Position numbers and translations under genes: made by a program. A DNA stretch of 64,000 nucleotides. Source: UBA5066 sp046331465 (GTDB lineage: Bacteria > Acidobacteriota > Thermoanaerobaculia > UBA5066). Under the pieces are notes generated by a model, which worked only from the letters and a program-made list of their open reading frames with translations, did no database searches and had not been told where the DNA came from. Position 1 is the stretch's first letter, and each line of letters begins with the position of its first letter. The stretch is taken from assembly GCA_046331465.1 (NCBI GenBank), contig JAXLQV010000004.1:62001-126000 (forward strand), in the 5' to 3' direction. Positions 1-7,982 of the stretch are shown in pieces.

Positions 1-2
1 TC

Positions 3-1112
3 CTCGCGGTCCCGCCGGCTCTCGCGGCGGAGACGCCCCGCGGCGCGACGGCTCCCGCCGCGAGCGCCCCCGCCCCGACGCTCGACGAGGCCGCCGCCGC
101 GCGCTTCGCGCGCCTCGCGCTCGACTGCGTCCACAGGGAATACCCGAACAAGGTCGCGCACGTGATGAACGGCGACGCCGACGCGAAGCCGCCGCGCGCG
201 CTGACCCCCGCGTTTTACGGCTGCTACGACTGGCACTCCTCCGTCCACGGCCACTGGCTCCTGGCGCGGCTGGCCCGGCGATTCCCGACCGCCCCGTTCG
301 CCGCCGAGGCGCGCGCGGCGCTCGCCAGGAGCCTCACGGAGGCGAACGTCGCGGGAGAGGTCGCCTACCTCTCCGGCCCCGGGCGCGTCGGCTTCGAGCG
401 ACCCTACGGACTCGCGTGGCTCCTCCAGCTCGCCGCCGAGCTGCGCGAGTGGGACGACCCCGGGGCGAAGGCCTGGTCGAAGGCGCTCGCGCCGCTCGAG
501 GCGAAGAGCGCCGAGATGCTCTTCGCCTGGATCCCGAAGCTCGCCTACCCGATCCGCGAGGGGGAGCACCCGCAGACCGCCTTCGCGTTCGGCCTCGTCC
601 TCGACTGGGCGCGCGGCGCCGGGGAGACGGAGAAGCTGGGCCTCCTCGCGAAGCGTGTCGTCGAGCTCTATGGGAAGGACCGCTCCTGCCCGATCGGCTA
701 CGAGCCCTCGGGCCAGGACTTCCTCTCGCCCTGCCTCGCCGAGGCCGACCTGATGCGTCGCGTCCTCCCGCCCGACCGCTTCGGGAAGTGGCTCTCGGAT
801 CTCCTCCCCGGCCTCCCCGCGGACGGCTCCCCGGCGTGGCTCGCTCCCGGCGTCGTGACGGACAGGACCGACGGCAAGCTGATCCACCTCGACGGCCTCA
901 ACCTCTCCCGCGCCTGGATGCTGCAGGGGATCGCGGCGGGCCTCCCGAAGGACGACCCGCGCGTCCGCGCGCTCCGCGCCACGGCCGCCACCCACGCGGA
1001 GGCGAGCCTCCCGAGCGTCACCTCCGAGCACTACGAGGGGAGCCACTGGCTCGGGACGTTCGCGGTCTACCTCCTGACGGAGAGGGGGCTTCCGCGCGCC
1101 CTGCCGCGCTGA
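3..1112 (+). CDS. DUF2891 family protein (5' end outside window)
   Basis: The reading frame is open from the first complete codon of the window, so the true start lies upstream. The first visible residues (LAVPPALAAE) look like the end of a signal peptide, which suggests an exported protein. The rest matches the DUF2891 family as I know it: FYGCYDWHSSVHGHW near the start, then FERPYG, PYPIREGEHPQTAFAFG, EPSGQDFLSPCLAEADLMRR, DGKLIHLDGLNLSRAWML and a C-terminal EGSHWLGTF. The many conserved Trp, His and Asp residues suggest an alpha/alpha-toroid carbohydrate-binding or hydrolase fold, but that is inference. No biochemical function is established. The family identity is strong; the role is unknown. 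Confidence 0.85.
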   Translation, partial: LAVPPALAAETPRGATAPAASAPAPTLDEAAAARFARLALDCVHREYPNKVAHVMNGDADAKPPRALTPAFYGCYDWHSSVHGHWLLARLARRFPTAPFAAEARAALARSLTEANVAGEVAYLSGPGRVGFERPYGLAWLLQLAAELREWDDPGAKAWSKALAPLEAKSAEMLFAWIPKLAYPIREGEHPQTAFAFGLVLDWARGAGETEKLGLLAKRVVELYGKDRSCPIGYEPSGQDFLSPCLAEADLMRRVLPPDRFGKWLSDLLPGLPADGSPAWLAPGVVTDRTDGKLIHLDGLNLSRAWMLQGIAAGLPKDDPRVRALRATAATHAEASLPSVTSEHYEGSHWLGTFAVYLLTERGLPRALPR

Positions 1113-1172
1113 CGCGGTCGGATTCGCCTCCGGCATGACGCCCGTCATCCCGGGAGTCCCCACGGGCCGTGC

Positions 1173-1178
1173 TAGGGT
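1173..1178 (+). promoter_or_regulatory. -10 box TAGGGT, leaderless-type promoter
   Basis: A TANNNT hexamer ends 8 nt before the ATG at 1186, so transcription would begin at or next to the start codon. No Shine-Dalgarno sequence precedes that ATG. Confidence 0.4.
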
Positions 1179-1185
1179 TCGCGCC

Positions 1186-1476
1186 ATGACGATGCCGGGG
1201 CACGACCACGACCACGATCATTCCCACGAGGGCGAAGGCTTCGTCTACGGCCACGAGGTCCTCAGCCTCCTCGTCCAGCGGGGCGGCCGGCTCCCGGTGG
1301 TGGAGCTGAAGGGGCTCGCCGCGGCGGCCTTCGGCGAGGACGCGCTCTACGGCAACTGCCACGGCGACCGCTTCGGCTTCGAGGGGCTCCTCGAGTTCCT
1401 CGCCTCGGCCGGCAAGCTCTCCCTCGACGGCGACCACGCCGCGCTCGGGCGCGTCCCCGGCTGCTCGGGCCACTGA
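1186..1476 (+). CDS. YecH-like (DUF2492) metal-binding family protein
   Basis: This 96-residue protein starts with a His/Asp run (MPGHDHDHDHSHEGEG), a likely divalent-metal-binding tail. It continues with YGHEVLSLL, a segment ending FGEDALYGNCHGDRF, FEGLLEFLASAGKL and a terminal CSGH. The order (GHEVL, FG, C, helix, basic stretch, C-x-H) matches the YecH/DUF2492 family, whose Cys and His residues probably bind metal. I chose the ATG at 1186 over a longer in-frame start because a TAGGGT -10 box sits 8 nt upstream and because the family begins close to the His-rich segment; the next ATG at 1192 is also possible. It is single-gene and convergent with the lipoprotein gene at 1563. The physiological role is not known. 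Confidence 0.75.
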   Translation: MTMPGHDHDHDHSHEGEGFVYGHEVLSLLVQRGGRLPVVELKGLAAAAFGEDALYGNCHGDRFGFEGLLEFLASAGKLSLDGDHAALGRVPGCSGH

Positions 1477-1484
1477 CGTCGCCC

Positions 1485-1502
1485 CGCCGGCCTTCGCCGG
1501 CG
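1485..1502. terminator. hairpin between convergent genes
   Basis: A perfect 7-bp stem (CGCCGGC/GCCGGCG) with a CTTC loop lies in the 86-bp gap between converging genes. There is no T-run, so it is a terminator-like element for either direction. Confidence 0.4.
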
Positions 1503-1562
1503 CAGCTCCCGGCGAGGCACCGCGCGGCGCGACCCGATTCGGGCAGCGGCCCTGCGAGCGGA

Positions 1563-2138
1563 CTACTTCTTCGCCGGACCCAGCGCCGCCTTGAGCGTCT
1601 CCTCCTGGAGCCTCGTCAGCTCCGCCTCGTGCTTGTCCATCGCCTCGGCGGCGGACCTGCCGTACGCCTGCTCGAACTCGGCGCGCGCCTTCGTCTTGTC
1701 CTCGTCCGTCCCCATCGTCCGCTTCGAGACGTACTCGGAGACGAGATGCCCGATGGCCGCAGCCGTCTGCGCCGTCAGGCCGGACTTCGCCGCGGCCTCC
1801 TTCGTCGCCGCGTCGACCCGCTGGAATCTCGGGTCGGCCGCAACCTGCTTCTCGAACTCCTTCTGGTCGCCACCCGACTTCTGGAGCGCGGTGCCGCCCA
1901 TCGCCAGGGTGTCGCCCATGACGGGCATGATCGTGGTCTGGTAGACGGCGTACTTGCCGAGCATCTCGTCTGTCAGGAGCGCCTTCGGGTCGGACGGGTT
2001 CGCCGGGGCCGGCGGCGCCTGCTCGGCGAGCTTCTTCGCGTCGGCGGCCTCCTTCGGCATCTCGCCCGAGGGTTTCTCGGACTTCTGGCAGCCGGTCAGG
2101 AGGAGGACGAGGGAGAGGAGTCCCGCGGTCGTCTTCAT
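1563..2138 (-). CDS. Hypothetical lipoprotein
   Basis: The protein has 191 residues. MKTTAGLLSLVLLLTGC is a clear lipoprotein signal peptide with the lipobox LTGC and lipid-accepting Cys17. A Lys/Glu/Pro-rich linker (about 18-50) follows, then a helical, charged domain of about 140 residues without Trp or Cys (MLGKYAVYQTTIMPVMGDT, ADPRFQRVDAATKEAAAKSG, SEYVSKRTMG). I do not recognise the family. The ATG at 2138 is fixed by the signal peptide and by a TACGAT -10 box 7 nt upstream. The tricorn protease gene lies about 120 bp upstream on the same strand; with its own promoter box, this gene probably forms a separate unit. It is likely anchored in an envelope membrane facing the periplasm. Confidence 0.7.
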   Translation of the reverse strand: MKTTAGLLSLVLLLTGCQKSEKPSGEMPKEAADAKKLAEQAPPAPANPSDPKALLTDEMLGKYAVYQTTIMPVMGDTLAMGGTALQKSGGDQKEFEKQVAADPRFQRVDAATKEAAAKSGLTAQTAAAIGHLVSEYVSKRTMGTDEDKTKARAEFEQAYGRSAAEAMDKHEAELTRLQEETLKAALGPAKK

Positions 2139-2144
2139 CCGGCA

Positions 2145-2150
2145 ATCGTA
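2145..2150 (-). promoter_or_regulatory. -10 box TACGAT, leaderless-type promoter
   Basis: A TANNNT hexamer lies 7 nt before the ATG of the lipoprotein gene, placing the expected transcription start at the start codon. Confidence 0.4.
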
Positions 2151-2257
2151 CTGCCGTCTCGCCGCGATCCGCGACGACGGCCCGGGTCTCCGGGCAGCGG
2201 ACACGTACGACGCGGCCGGCGTTTCCGCCGGCCGCGTGACGTTCCGGGTCCGGTGAG

Positions 2258-5200
2258 CTACTTCTTCGGGACGACCGGGTTCGCGAGGTCCTTCGACGGC
2301 GGGAGGGGGGCCCACTTCGACGGGTGCGCCTCGAGCCGCTTCAGCACCTCGGCGATCGCGCGGTCGAGCTGGGCGTCCTTCCCGGCCAGCTCGTCGGCGG
2401 GGAAGTTGTCGACCTCGATGTCGGGAGAGACCCCTTCGTTCTCCATGATCCAGCGCGACTTGAGGTCGTACGTGCCGAACTCGGGAACGAAGGTGTAGCC
2501 GCCGTCGACCATCCCGCCGCCGAGGCCGCGGATGCCGACGACGCCGCCCCACGTCCGTTCCCCGATGAGCGGCCCGAGGCCGTACTCGCGGAAGTAGAAG
2601 GGGAAGATGTCGCCGTCGGAGGCGGAGTAGGGGCTGATGAGCGCGACCATCGGGCCGTTGAACGCCGCGGTCGGGTAGGGGCCGGGACGGGCGTTGCGCA
2701 TGTTGCCCATCCCCTTCACGGTGCGGGCGAGCCGCTCGAGGATCATCTCGGAGACGAAGCCGCCGCCGTTCGCGCGGACGTCGACGACGAGCGCCTCCTT
2801 GCGCAGCTGCGGGTAGAACTGCCGGATGAACTCCTGCAGGCCGTCGCCGCCCATGTTCGGGATGTGGACGTAGCCGACGCGGCCGTTCGTCGCCGCCTCG
2901 ACCTTCTTCCGGTTCGTCTCGACCCAGTCGACGTAGCGGAGCTCTTCCTCGCTCCCGATCGGCCTCACGACGACCTCGCGGGCTCCGGCCGCGACGGGCT
3001 GGGCGTTGACGAGGAGGGTGATCGTGCGCGGCGTCGGGCCGGAGGGGGACGCGGCGGGGAAGTTCCCCGCGAGGAGGCGGTACGGCTCGTCCTTCGCCGT
3101 CAGGTCGCGGCCGTCGATCGCGAGGAGGTAGTCCCCCTCCTTCACGTTCACGCCCGGCTCGGTGAGGGGCGAGCGGCGGTTCTCGTTCCAGTTCTGGCCG
3201 GGGAGGATCCGGGCGACCTTCCAGCGGCCCGCCTTCGCGTCGAGCGCGAGGTCGGCGCCGAGCATGCCGACGGGGAGCTTCTCCACCTTCGGCACGTCGC
3301 CGCCGCCGACGTAGGCGTGCCCCGAGCCGAGCTCCGCAGCGACCTCGGAGAGGACGCAGGTCAGGTCGTAGCGGTGCGAGACGTGCGCGACGAGCGGCTC
3401 GTAGCGCTTCCGGATCCCGTCCCAGTCGATCTTCCCCATGTCGGGGAGGTAGAAGAAGTCGCGGTAGAGGCGCCACGTCTCGCGGAAGATCTGGCGCCAC
3501 TCTGCGGGCGGGTCGAGCTCCATCCGGAGGCCCGAGAGGTCGACCTTCCCGTCGCCCGGCTTCAGCCCCTCCTTCGGCTCAACGACCTGGTATGTCTTCT
3601 CGTCGGCCTTCACGATGAGCTTGCCGCCGTCGGGCGCGAGGTCGTAGTTCTCGACGGCCGGGAAGAGGTCCGTCGACTTCCGCTTCTCGAGGTCGTACAT
3701 CTGGAGGGCGGCCTTCTGCGGGCCGTCCCCCTCCGTGAGCGCGGTCGTCGGAGCGGAGAGCCAGAAGAGCTTCCCCTTCGCCGCCGTCAGGCCGAAGTAG
3801 TTGCCGGCCGGGACGGGGAACGCGACGAGGCGGCTCTCGATCCCGTCGAGGTCGACCTTGACGACGACCTTCGGGGCGTCCTTCTTTTCCTCGTCTTTCT
3901 TCGCGTCCTTCGCGGCGCCCTTGCCCGCGTCGGGCTTCTTCTCGTCCTTCGACGCGTCCTTCGAGCCGGCGAGCTTCGCCTCGTCGCTCTTCGGCGCGAA
4001 CGGCGAGGGGGTCCCGGCGGCCAGGATCAGCGCGTAGGGGCGGGTCGCCTTGTTGACCGTGTACGACGCCTCGAAGGCGCCGAGCGTCGGGTTGATGTCG
4101 CGGTCGGAGAAGAGCCAGAGGTACTTGCCTTCGGGGTCGAAGAGCGGCTCGGCCGCGCGCGAGGCGGACGACGTGACGGCGACCGTCTTTTTCGTCGCGA
4201 GCGAGTGGAGGAAGACGACGGGGAAGTCGTTCTCGACGACCTTCACGTATGCGAGCCACTCGCCGTCCGGCGAAAGCGCGTACCTCGAGATCTCGAGGAT
4301 CGTCGCCGTGTCGACGAGGACGGGTTTCTTCTCGGCGACGTCGACGACCCAGAGTCGCATCGCCCGGTCGGAATACGCGATCTTCCGAGAGTCGCCCGAC
4401 CAGACCGGCGGGAAGTGCCAGGTGTTCGTCGCGGGGGCGACCTTCACCGGCGCGCCCTTCCCGTCCTGCGGCGCGACGAAGAGCTCCTCCTCGCCGCTCG
4501 CGTCGGACCAGTAGGCGATCCACTTCCCGTCCGGCGACCAGGTCGCGTTCCGCTCGCGGACGCCCTGTGTCCGGGTCACGTTCCGCGTGTTGCCGTTCTC
4601 GGCGGGGACGGTGAAGACGTCGCCGCGCGCGGTGAAGACGGCGCGTCCGCCGCCGGGGGCGAGGGCGAAGTCGGTGATCCTCTCGTCGACCTTCACCCAG
4701 CGCGGGCGAGCCCACTTCCGGTCGTCGGGGAGGTCGACCGTCACCTTTCGGTTCTGCCCGGTTTTCGTGTCGAGGATGTAGAGGAAGCCGCCGTTCTCGA
4801 AGACGATCGTGTCGCCCGCGCCTCCGCCTCCGTGCGGCCACTTCACGTCGTACTCGGTGAACGACGTGACGCGGCTCGTCGCCTTAGTGGCCACGTCGTA
4901 CTTCCAGAGGTTCCCCTTCCAGCCGTCGCGGTCGGAGAGGAAGAAGACCGACCCGCCGATCCAGGTCGGCTGCGTGTCGGTGCCGGGCCAGTCGGTGATC
5001 TTCTCGATCGCCTTCGACGCCAGGTCGTACAGCCAGACGTCCTGAGCCATCCCGCCCTTGTAGCGTTTCCAGGTGCGGAAATCGCGGAAGATGCGGTTGT
5101 AGGCGATCTTCTTCCCGTCGGGCGAGAAGCTGATCGCGCCCGACTCGGGGAGCGGGAAGCGCTCGACCGGTCCTCCCTCGGGCGAGACGACGTACGGCTC

Positions 5201-5650
5201 GCCGACGAAGCCGCGGATCGGCCCGCGCAGGCCGCGGAAGAGGATCTTCCCTTCGGGCGTCCAGCCGAGGACGAGGTTGTCGGGCCCCATCCGCTCGTTC
5301 TGGTCCGTGGAGGGGTACCAGGTGAGCCGCTTCGGCTCGCCTCCGGTCGCCGGCATGACGTAGACGTCGGTCGTCCCGTCGTACTGGCCCGTGAAGGCGA
5401 TCCACTTCCCATCGGGCGAGAAGCGGGGGAAGAGCTCGAGGCCGTCGCCCGTCGTCAGCCGGTGGGCGGTGCCGCCGGACGTCGGGACGGTCCAGAGATC
5501 CCCGGCGTGGGAGAAGACGATCGTGTCGCCGTGGACGTCGGGGAAGCGGAGGAGCCGCGCGTCTTTCGTGACGTCCTCGGCGGCCGAAGGGGACGCCGAC
5601 AGGACCGCGAGGAGACCCGCGGACAGGGCTGTCGCAAGGAGGGAACGCAT
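2258..5650 (-). CDS. Tricorn-type protease (TolB propeller, PDZ, S41 peptidase)
   Basis: This 1130-residue exported peptidase has the tricorn domain order. The signal peptide is MRSLLATALSAGLLAVLSASPSAAE. Two beta-propellers follow, rich in TolB/WD40-like repeats (FSPDGKWIAF, WSPDGKWIAYWSD, LSPDGEWLAY). Then come a Lys/Asp/Glu-rich insert (about residues 555-590), the C1 domain with SGHAYVGGGD carrying the catalytic His, a PDZ domain (GVNVKEGDYLLAIDGRDLT) and the C2 domain with VVDVRANGGGFVSE, SPYSASDGD (nucleophile Ser1011) and GERTWGGVVG. Tricorn proteins trim oligopeptides. Unlike the cytosolic archaeal enzyme, this one has a signal peptide and should act in the periplasm or outside. The ATG at 5650 is chosen because it begins the signal peptide; upstream in-frame codons have no such feature. 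Family confidence is high. Confidence 0.93.
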   Translation of the reverse strand: MRSLLATALSAGLLAVLSASPSAAEDVTKDARLLRFPDVHGDTIVFSHAGDLWTVPTSGGTAHRLTTGDGLELFPRFSPDGKWIAFTGQYDGTTDVYVMPATGGEPKRLTWYPSTDQNERMGPDNLVLGWTPEGKILFRGLRGPIRGFVGEPYVVSPEGGPVERFPLPESGAISFSPDGKKIAYNRIFRDFRTWKRYKGGMAQDVWLYDLASKAIEKITDWPGTDTQPTWIGGSVFFLSDRDGWKGNLWKYDVATKATSRVTSFTEYDVKWPHGGGGAGDTIVFENGGFLYILDTKTGQNRKVTVDLPDDRKWARPRWVKVDERITDFALAPGGGRAVFTARGDVFTVPAENGNTRNVTRTQGVRERNATWSPDGKWIAYWSDASGEEELFVAPQDGKGAPVKVAPATNTWHFPPVWSGDSRKIAYSDRAMRLWVVDVAEKKPVLVDTATILEISRYALSPDGEWLAYVKVVENDFPVVFLHSLATKKTVAVTSSASRAAEPLFDPEGKYLWLFSDRDINPTLGAFEASYTVNKATRPYALILAAGTPSPFAPKSDEAKLAGSKDASKDEKKPDAGKGAAKDAKKDEEKKDAPKVVVKVDLDGIESRLVAFPVPAGNYFGLTAAKGKLFWLSAPTTALTEGDGPQKAALQMYDLEKRKSTDLFPAVENYDLAPDGGKLIVKADEKTYQVVEPKEGLKPGDGKVDLSGLRMELDPPAEWRQIFRETWRLYRDFFYLPDMGKIDWDGIRKRYEPLVAHVSHRYDLTCVLSEVAAELGSGHAYVGGGDVPKVEKLPVGMLGADLALDAKAGRWKVARILPGQNWNENRRSPLTEPGVNVKEGDYLLAIDGRDLTAKDEPYRLLAGNFPAASPSGPTPRTITLLVNAQPVAAGAREVVVRPIGSEEELRYVDWVETNRKKVEAATNGRVGYVHIPNMGGDGLQEFIRQFYPQLRKEALVVDVRANGGGFVSEMILERLARTVKGMGNMRNARPGPYPTAAFNGPMVALISPYSASDGDIFPFYFREYGLGPLIGERTWGGVVGIRGLGGGMVDGGYTFVPEFGTYDLKSRWIMENEGVSPDIEVDNFPADELAGKDAQLDRAIAEVLKRLEAHPSKWAPLPPSKDLANPVVPKK

Positions 5651-5712
5651 GCCAAGGTGTACGGGCGGGACCGCGGCGGGGTTTCGCGGCCGTCCTGCCC
5701 CGTCCGTGCTCA

Positions 5713-5718
5713 TAGAAT
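5713..5718 (+). promoter_or_regulatory. -10 box TAGAAT, leaderless-type promoter
   Basis: A TANNNT hexamer ends 9 nt before the GTG at 5727 of the penicillin-acylase-family gene. It supports that start. Confidence 0.4.
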
Positions 5719-5726
5719 GGGCGGTC

Positions 5727-7940
5727 GTGAGACCACGTATCGGCAGGAGGGGCCGTCGATTCGAGGCGGGTGGCCGAGCGTTCACCCTCCGCCGCGACGG
5801 CCACGGCGTGATGCACGTCGCCGCACCCGACGACCTCGCGGTCGCGGCGGGGTACGGCTATGCCCACGCTCACGACCGGGCGCTGCAGATGCTCCTCGTG
5901 AGGGTCATCGGGCAGGGGCGTCTCTGCGAGCTTCTGGACGACTCGGCCGCCTCGCTTGCGATCGACCTCTTCATGCGGAGGAACCTCTTCGCCGCCGCCT
6001 CGGCGGAAGAGGCCGCGGCGCTCGGCGGCCGGGCGAAGGAGCTCGCCGAGGCCTACGCCGCGGGCGTGAACGCGCGCCTCGCCCGCGGGCGGCCGTGGGA
6101 CCTGAAGCTCCTCGGCGTGCCGGCCGAGCCGTGGGCCCCGGCCGACACGCTCCTGACGCTCCGCCTCATGACGTTCGTCGGCCTCGCGCAGGCGCAGGGG
6201 GACGCGGAGGTCGCCCTCCTCCAGGCGCTCCGGGCCGGCGTCGACCGGGGCAAGCTCGCGCGACTCTTCCACCCGCACCTCGCCGGCCTCGACGACGTGC
6301 TCCTCGACGCGATCCGCGCCGTCCGCTTCGTCCCGCCTCTCGTCCCCGGCCTCCCGCCCCTCCCCGCGCTCCGCGCGAGCAACAACGTCGCCGTCGCGGG
6401 GCGGCTCTCCGCCTCGGGTGCGGCGCTCTACGCGAGCGACCCGCACCTCGAGGTGAACCGCCTCCCCGCGATCTGGTACGAGGTCGTCGGCGAGCTGCCG
6501 GACGGCGACTTCCGGACGGGCGTCACCTGCCCGGGCGTCCCCGGCCTCGTGATGGGGAGGACTCGCGCGATCGCGGGGGGCTTCACCTACGGATTCGCCG
6601 ACACGATCGACCTCGTCATCGAGGACGTGAAGGGCGGCCGCTACCGCCGCGGCGACGCGTGGCTCCCGCTCCGCGAGCGGCGCGAGACGCTGAAGCGCAG
6701 GAAAGGGGCGCCGCTCGAGGTTGCCGTCTTCGAGACCGACGCGGGGGTCCTCGAGACGCCCGACGAGGCGGCGCACGTCGAGGACGGCCTCTGGCTCGCG
6801 CGCGCCTGGACCTGCCGCAGGGACGGCGGGGCCGCCTCGCTCGAGGCGATCCTCGACCTCTGGGCGGCTCCGGACGTCGAGGCCGCGTGCGAGGCGGCCT
6901 CGCGGATCGCCCTCACCGCGAACTGGCTCTTCTCCGGGAAGGACGGCCGGATCGCGGCGCAGCAGTCGGGCCTCCTCCCGAAGCGGCGCCGCGACACGGG
7001 GCTCCTCCCCCTCCGGGGCTGGGAGCCGGGCGACTCCTGGGACGGGACGCTTCCGCCCCGCGAGCTCGCGCGCGTCGTCGACCCGGCCGAGGGCGTCCTC
7101 GCGACGGCGAACGACGGCGGCCACTGCGGGTGGCGGCCCGTCGGGATCACGCTCTCGATGGGGAGCGACCGGTCCGACCGCCTCCGCGAGCTCGTCGCGG
7201 AGCGTCTCTCGCCCGCGGGCCGCCTCGTCGCCGCGGACATCGGCGCGATGCAGTCCGACGTCGTCTCGGGCCAGGCGCGCCGCCTCCTCGCGGCGCTCGA
7301 CCCGCTCCTCCCCGACCTCCCCGCCGTCCGCTTCCTCCGGGCCTGGGACCGCCGCTACGACCTCGCGTCGAAGGGGGCCGTCCTCTTCGAGCGGCTCTAC
7401 GCCGCCCTCGGCGACGAGCTCTTCGGGAAGGGCCTCTTCGGCCTCGAGGCGTGGCGTGCCCTCCGCGACGCCTCGCTCGTCCACCCGTTCTACTTCCGCC
7501 TCTTCGACGACGTCCTCGTGCGCGAGGAAGGGCCCGAGTGGTTCGGCGCCGAAGGGAAGGCCGCCTTCGTCGCGCGCGTCGCGCGTGCGACGCTCGACGG
7601 CGTCGACCCCGACGCGCTCCCGGCGTGGGGGGAGGGGCGCCGCTTCTTCATGCGGCACCTCCTCTTCGGCGGGAAGCTCCCGCCGCTCCTCGGTTTCGAC
7701 CGCGGGCCGATCCCGGTCGTCGGCGGCCGGGCGACGGTCGTCCAGGGGCAGGTCCTCACGCTCGCGGGGCGCGAGTCGTCCTTCTGCCCGTCGTGGCGCT
7801 TCGTGACCGACCTCGCGACCGACGTCTCCGAGACCGCGCTCGCCGGCGGCCCCTCCGACCGTCGCTTCTCCCGCTGGTACGCAACCGACGTCGCGCGCTG
7901 GCTCGCGTTCGAGCGGAAGACGCTGAAGCCCGGGAGCTGA
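5727..7940 (+). CDS. Penicillin acylase family Ntn hydrolase
   Basis: The protein has 737 residues from the GTG at 5727. Family landmarks are RDGHGVMHVAAPDDLAVAAGYGYAHAHDRALQM at the N-terminus and RASNNVAVAGRLSASG, where Ser218 is the predicted N-terminal nucleophile exposed by autoproteolysis. Next are YASDPHLEVNRLPAIWYEV, the conserved TANWLFSGKDGRIAAQQSG region, and FGRG-like C-terminal segments ending PSWRFVTDL. These enzymes (penicillin G acylase, AHL acylases, aculeacin acylase) cleave amide bonds of acylated amines or amino acids; the substrate here cannot be told from sequence. No signal peptide precedes the catalytic fold, unlike classical periplasmic members, so it may be cytoplasmic or use another start. 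The gene is divergent from the tricorn protease gene and convergent with the cytochrome gene. The start rests on the TAGAAT box and homology only. Confidence 0.88.
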   Translation: MRPRIGRRGRRFEAGGRAFTLRRDGHGVMHVAAPDDLAVAAGYGYAHAHDRALQMLLVRVIGQGRLCELLDDSAASLAIDLFMRRNLFAAASAEEAAALGGRAKELAEAYAAGVNARLARGRPWDLKLLGVPAEPWAPADTLLTLRLMTFVGLAQAQGDAEVALLQALRAGVDRGKLARLFHPHLAGLDDVLLDAIRAVRFVPPLVPGLPPLPALRASNNVAVAGRLSASGAALYASDPHLEVNRLPAIWYEVVGELPDGDFRTGVTCPGVPGLVMGRTRAIAGGFTYGFADTIDLVIEDVKGGRYRRGDAWLPLRERRETLKRRKGAPLEVAVFETDAGVLETPDEAAHVEDGLWLARAWTCRRDGGAASLEAILDLWAAPDVEAACEAASRIALTANWLFSGKDGRIAAQQSGLLPKRRRDTGLLPLRGWEPGDSWDGTLPPRELARVVDPAEGVLATANDGGHCGWRPVGITLSMGSDRSDRLRELVAERLSPAGRLVAADIGAMQSDVVSGQARRLLAALDPLLPDLPAVRFLRAWDRRYDLASKGAVLFERLYAALGDELFGKGLFGLEAWRALRDASLVHPFYFRLFDDVLVREEGPEWFGAEGKAAFVARVARATLDGVDPDALPAWGEGRRFFMRHLLFGGKLPPLLGFDRGPIPVVGGRATVVQGQVLTLAGRESSFCPSWRFVTDLATDVSETALAGGPSDRRFSRWYATDVARWLAFERKTLKPGS

Positions 7941-7959
7941 GGGGAAGCTCCCGGGCTTC
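7925..7959. terminator. perfect 14-bp hairpin across the stop codon
   Basis: GAAGCCCGGGAGCT (7925-7938) pairs perfectly with 7946-7959 around a 7-nt loop. The stop codon TGA (7938-7940) starts in the stem. It lies between converging genes and can serve both directions. Confidence 0.75.
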
Positions 7960-7982
7960 GGTCCGTCGGCAGGGGAGAGCCG

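Noticed and set aside
5413..5650. Possible longer N-terminus of the penicillin-acylase-family protein from upstream in-frame codons
   Set aside because: That region encodes the start of the tricorn gene on the other strand and shows no family similarity; the GTG at 5727 fits the -10 box and the family N-terminus.
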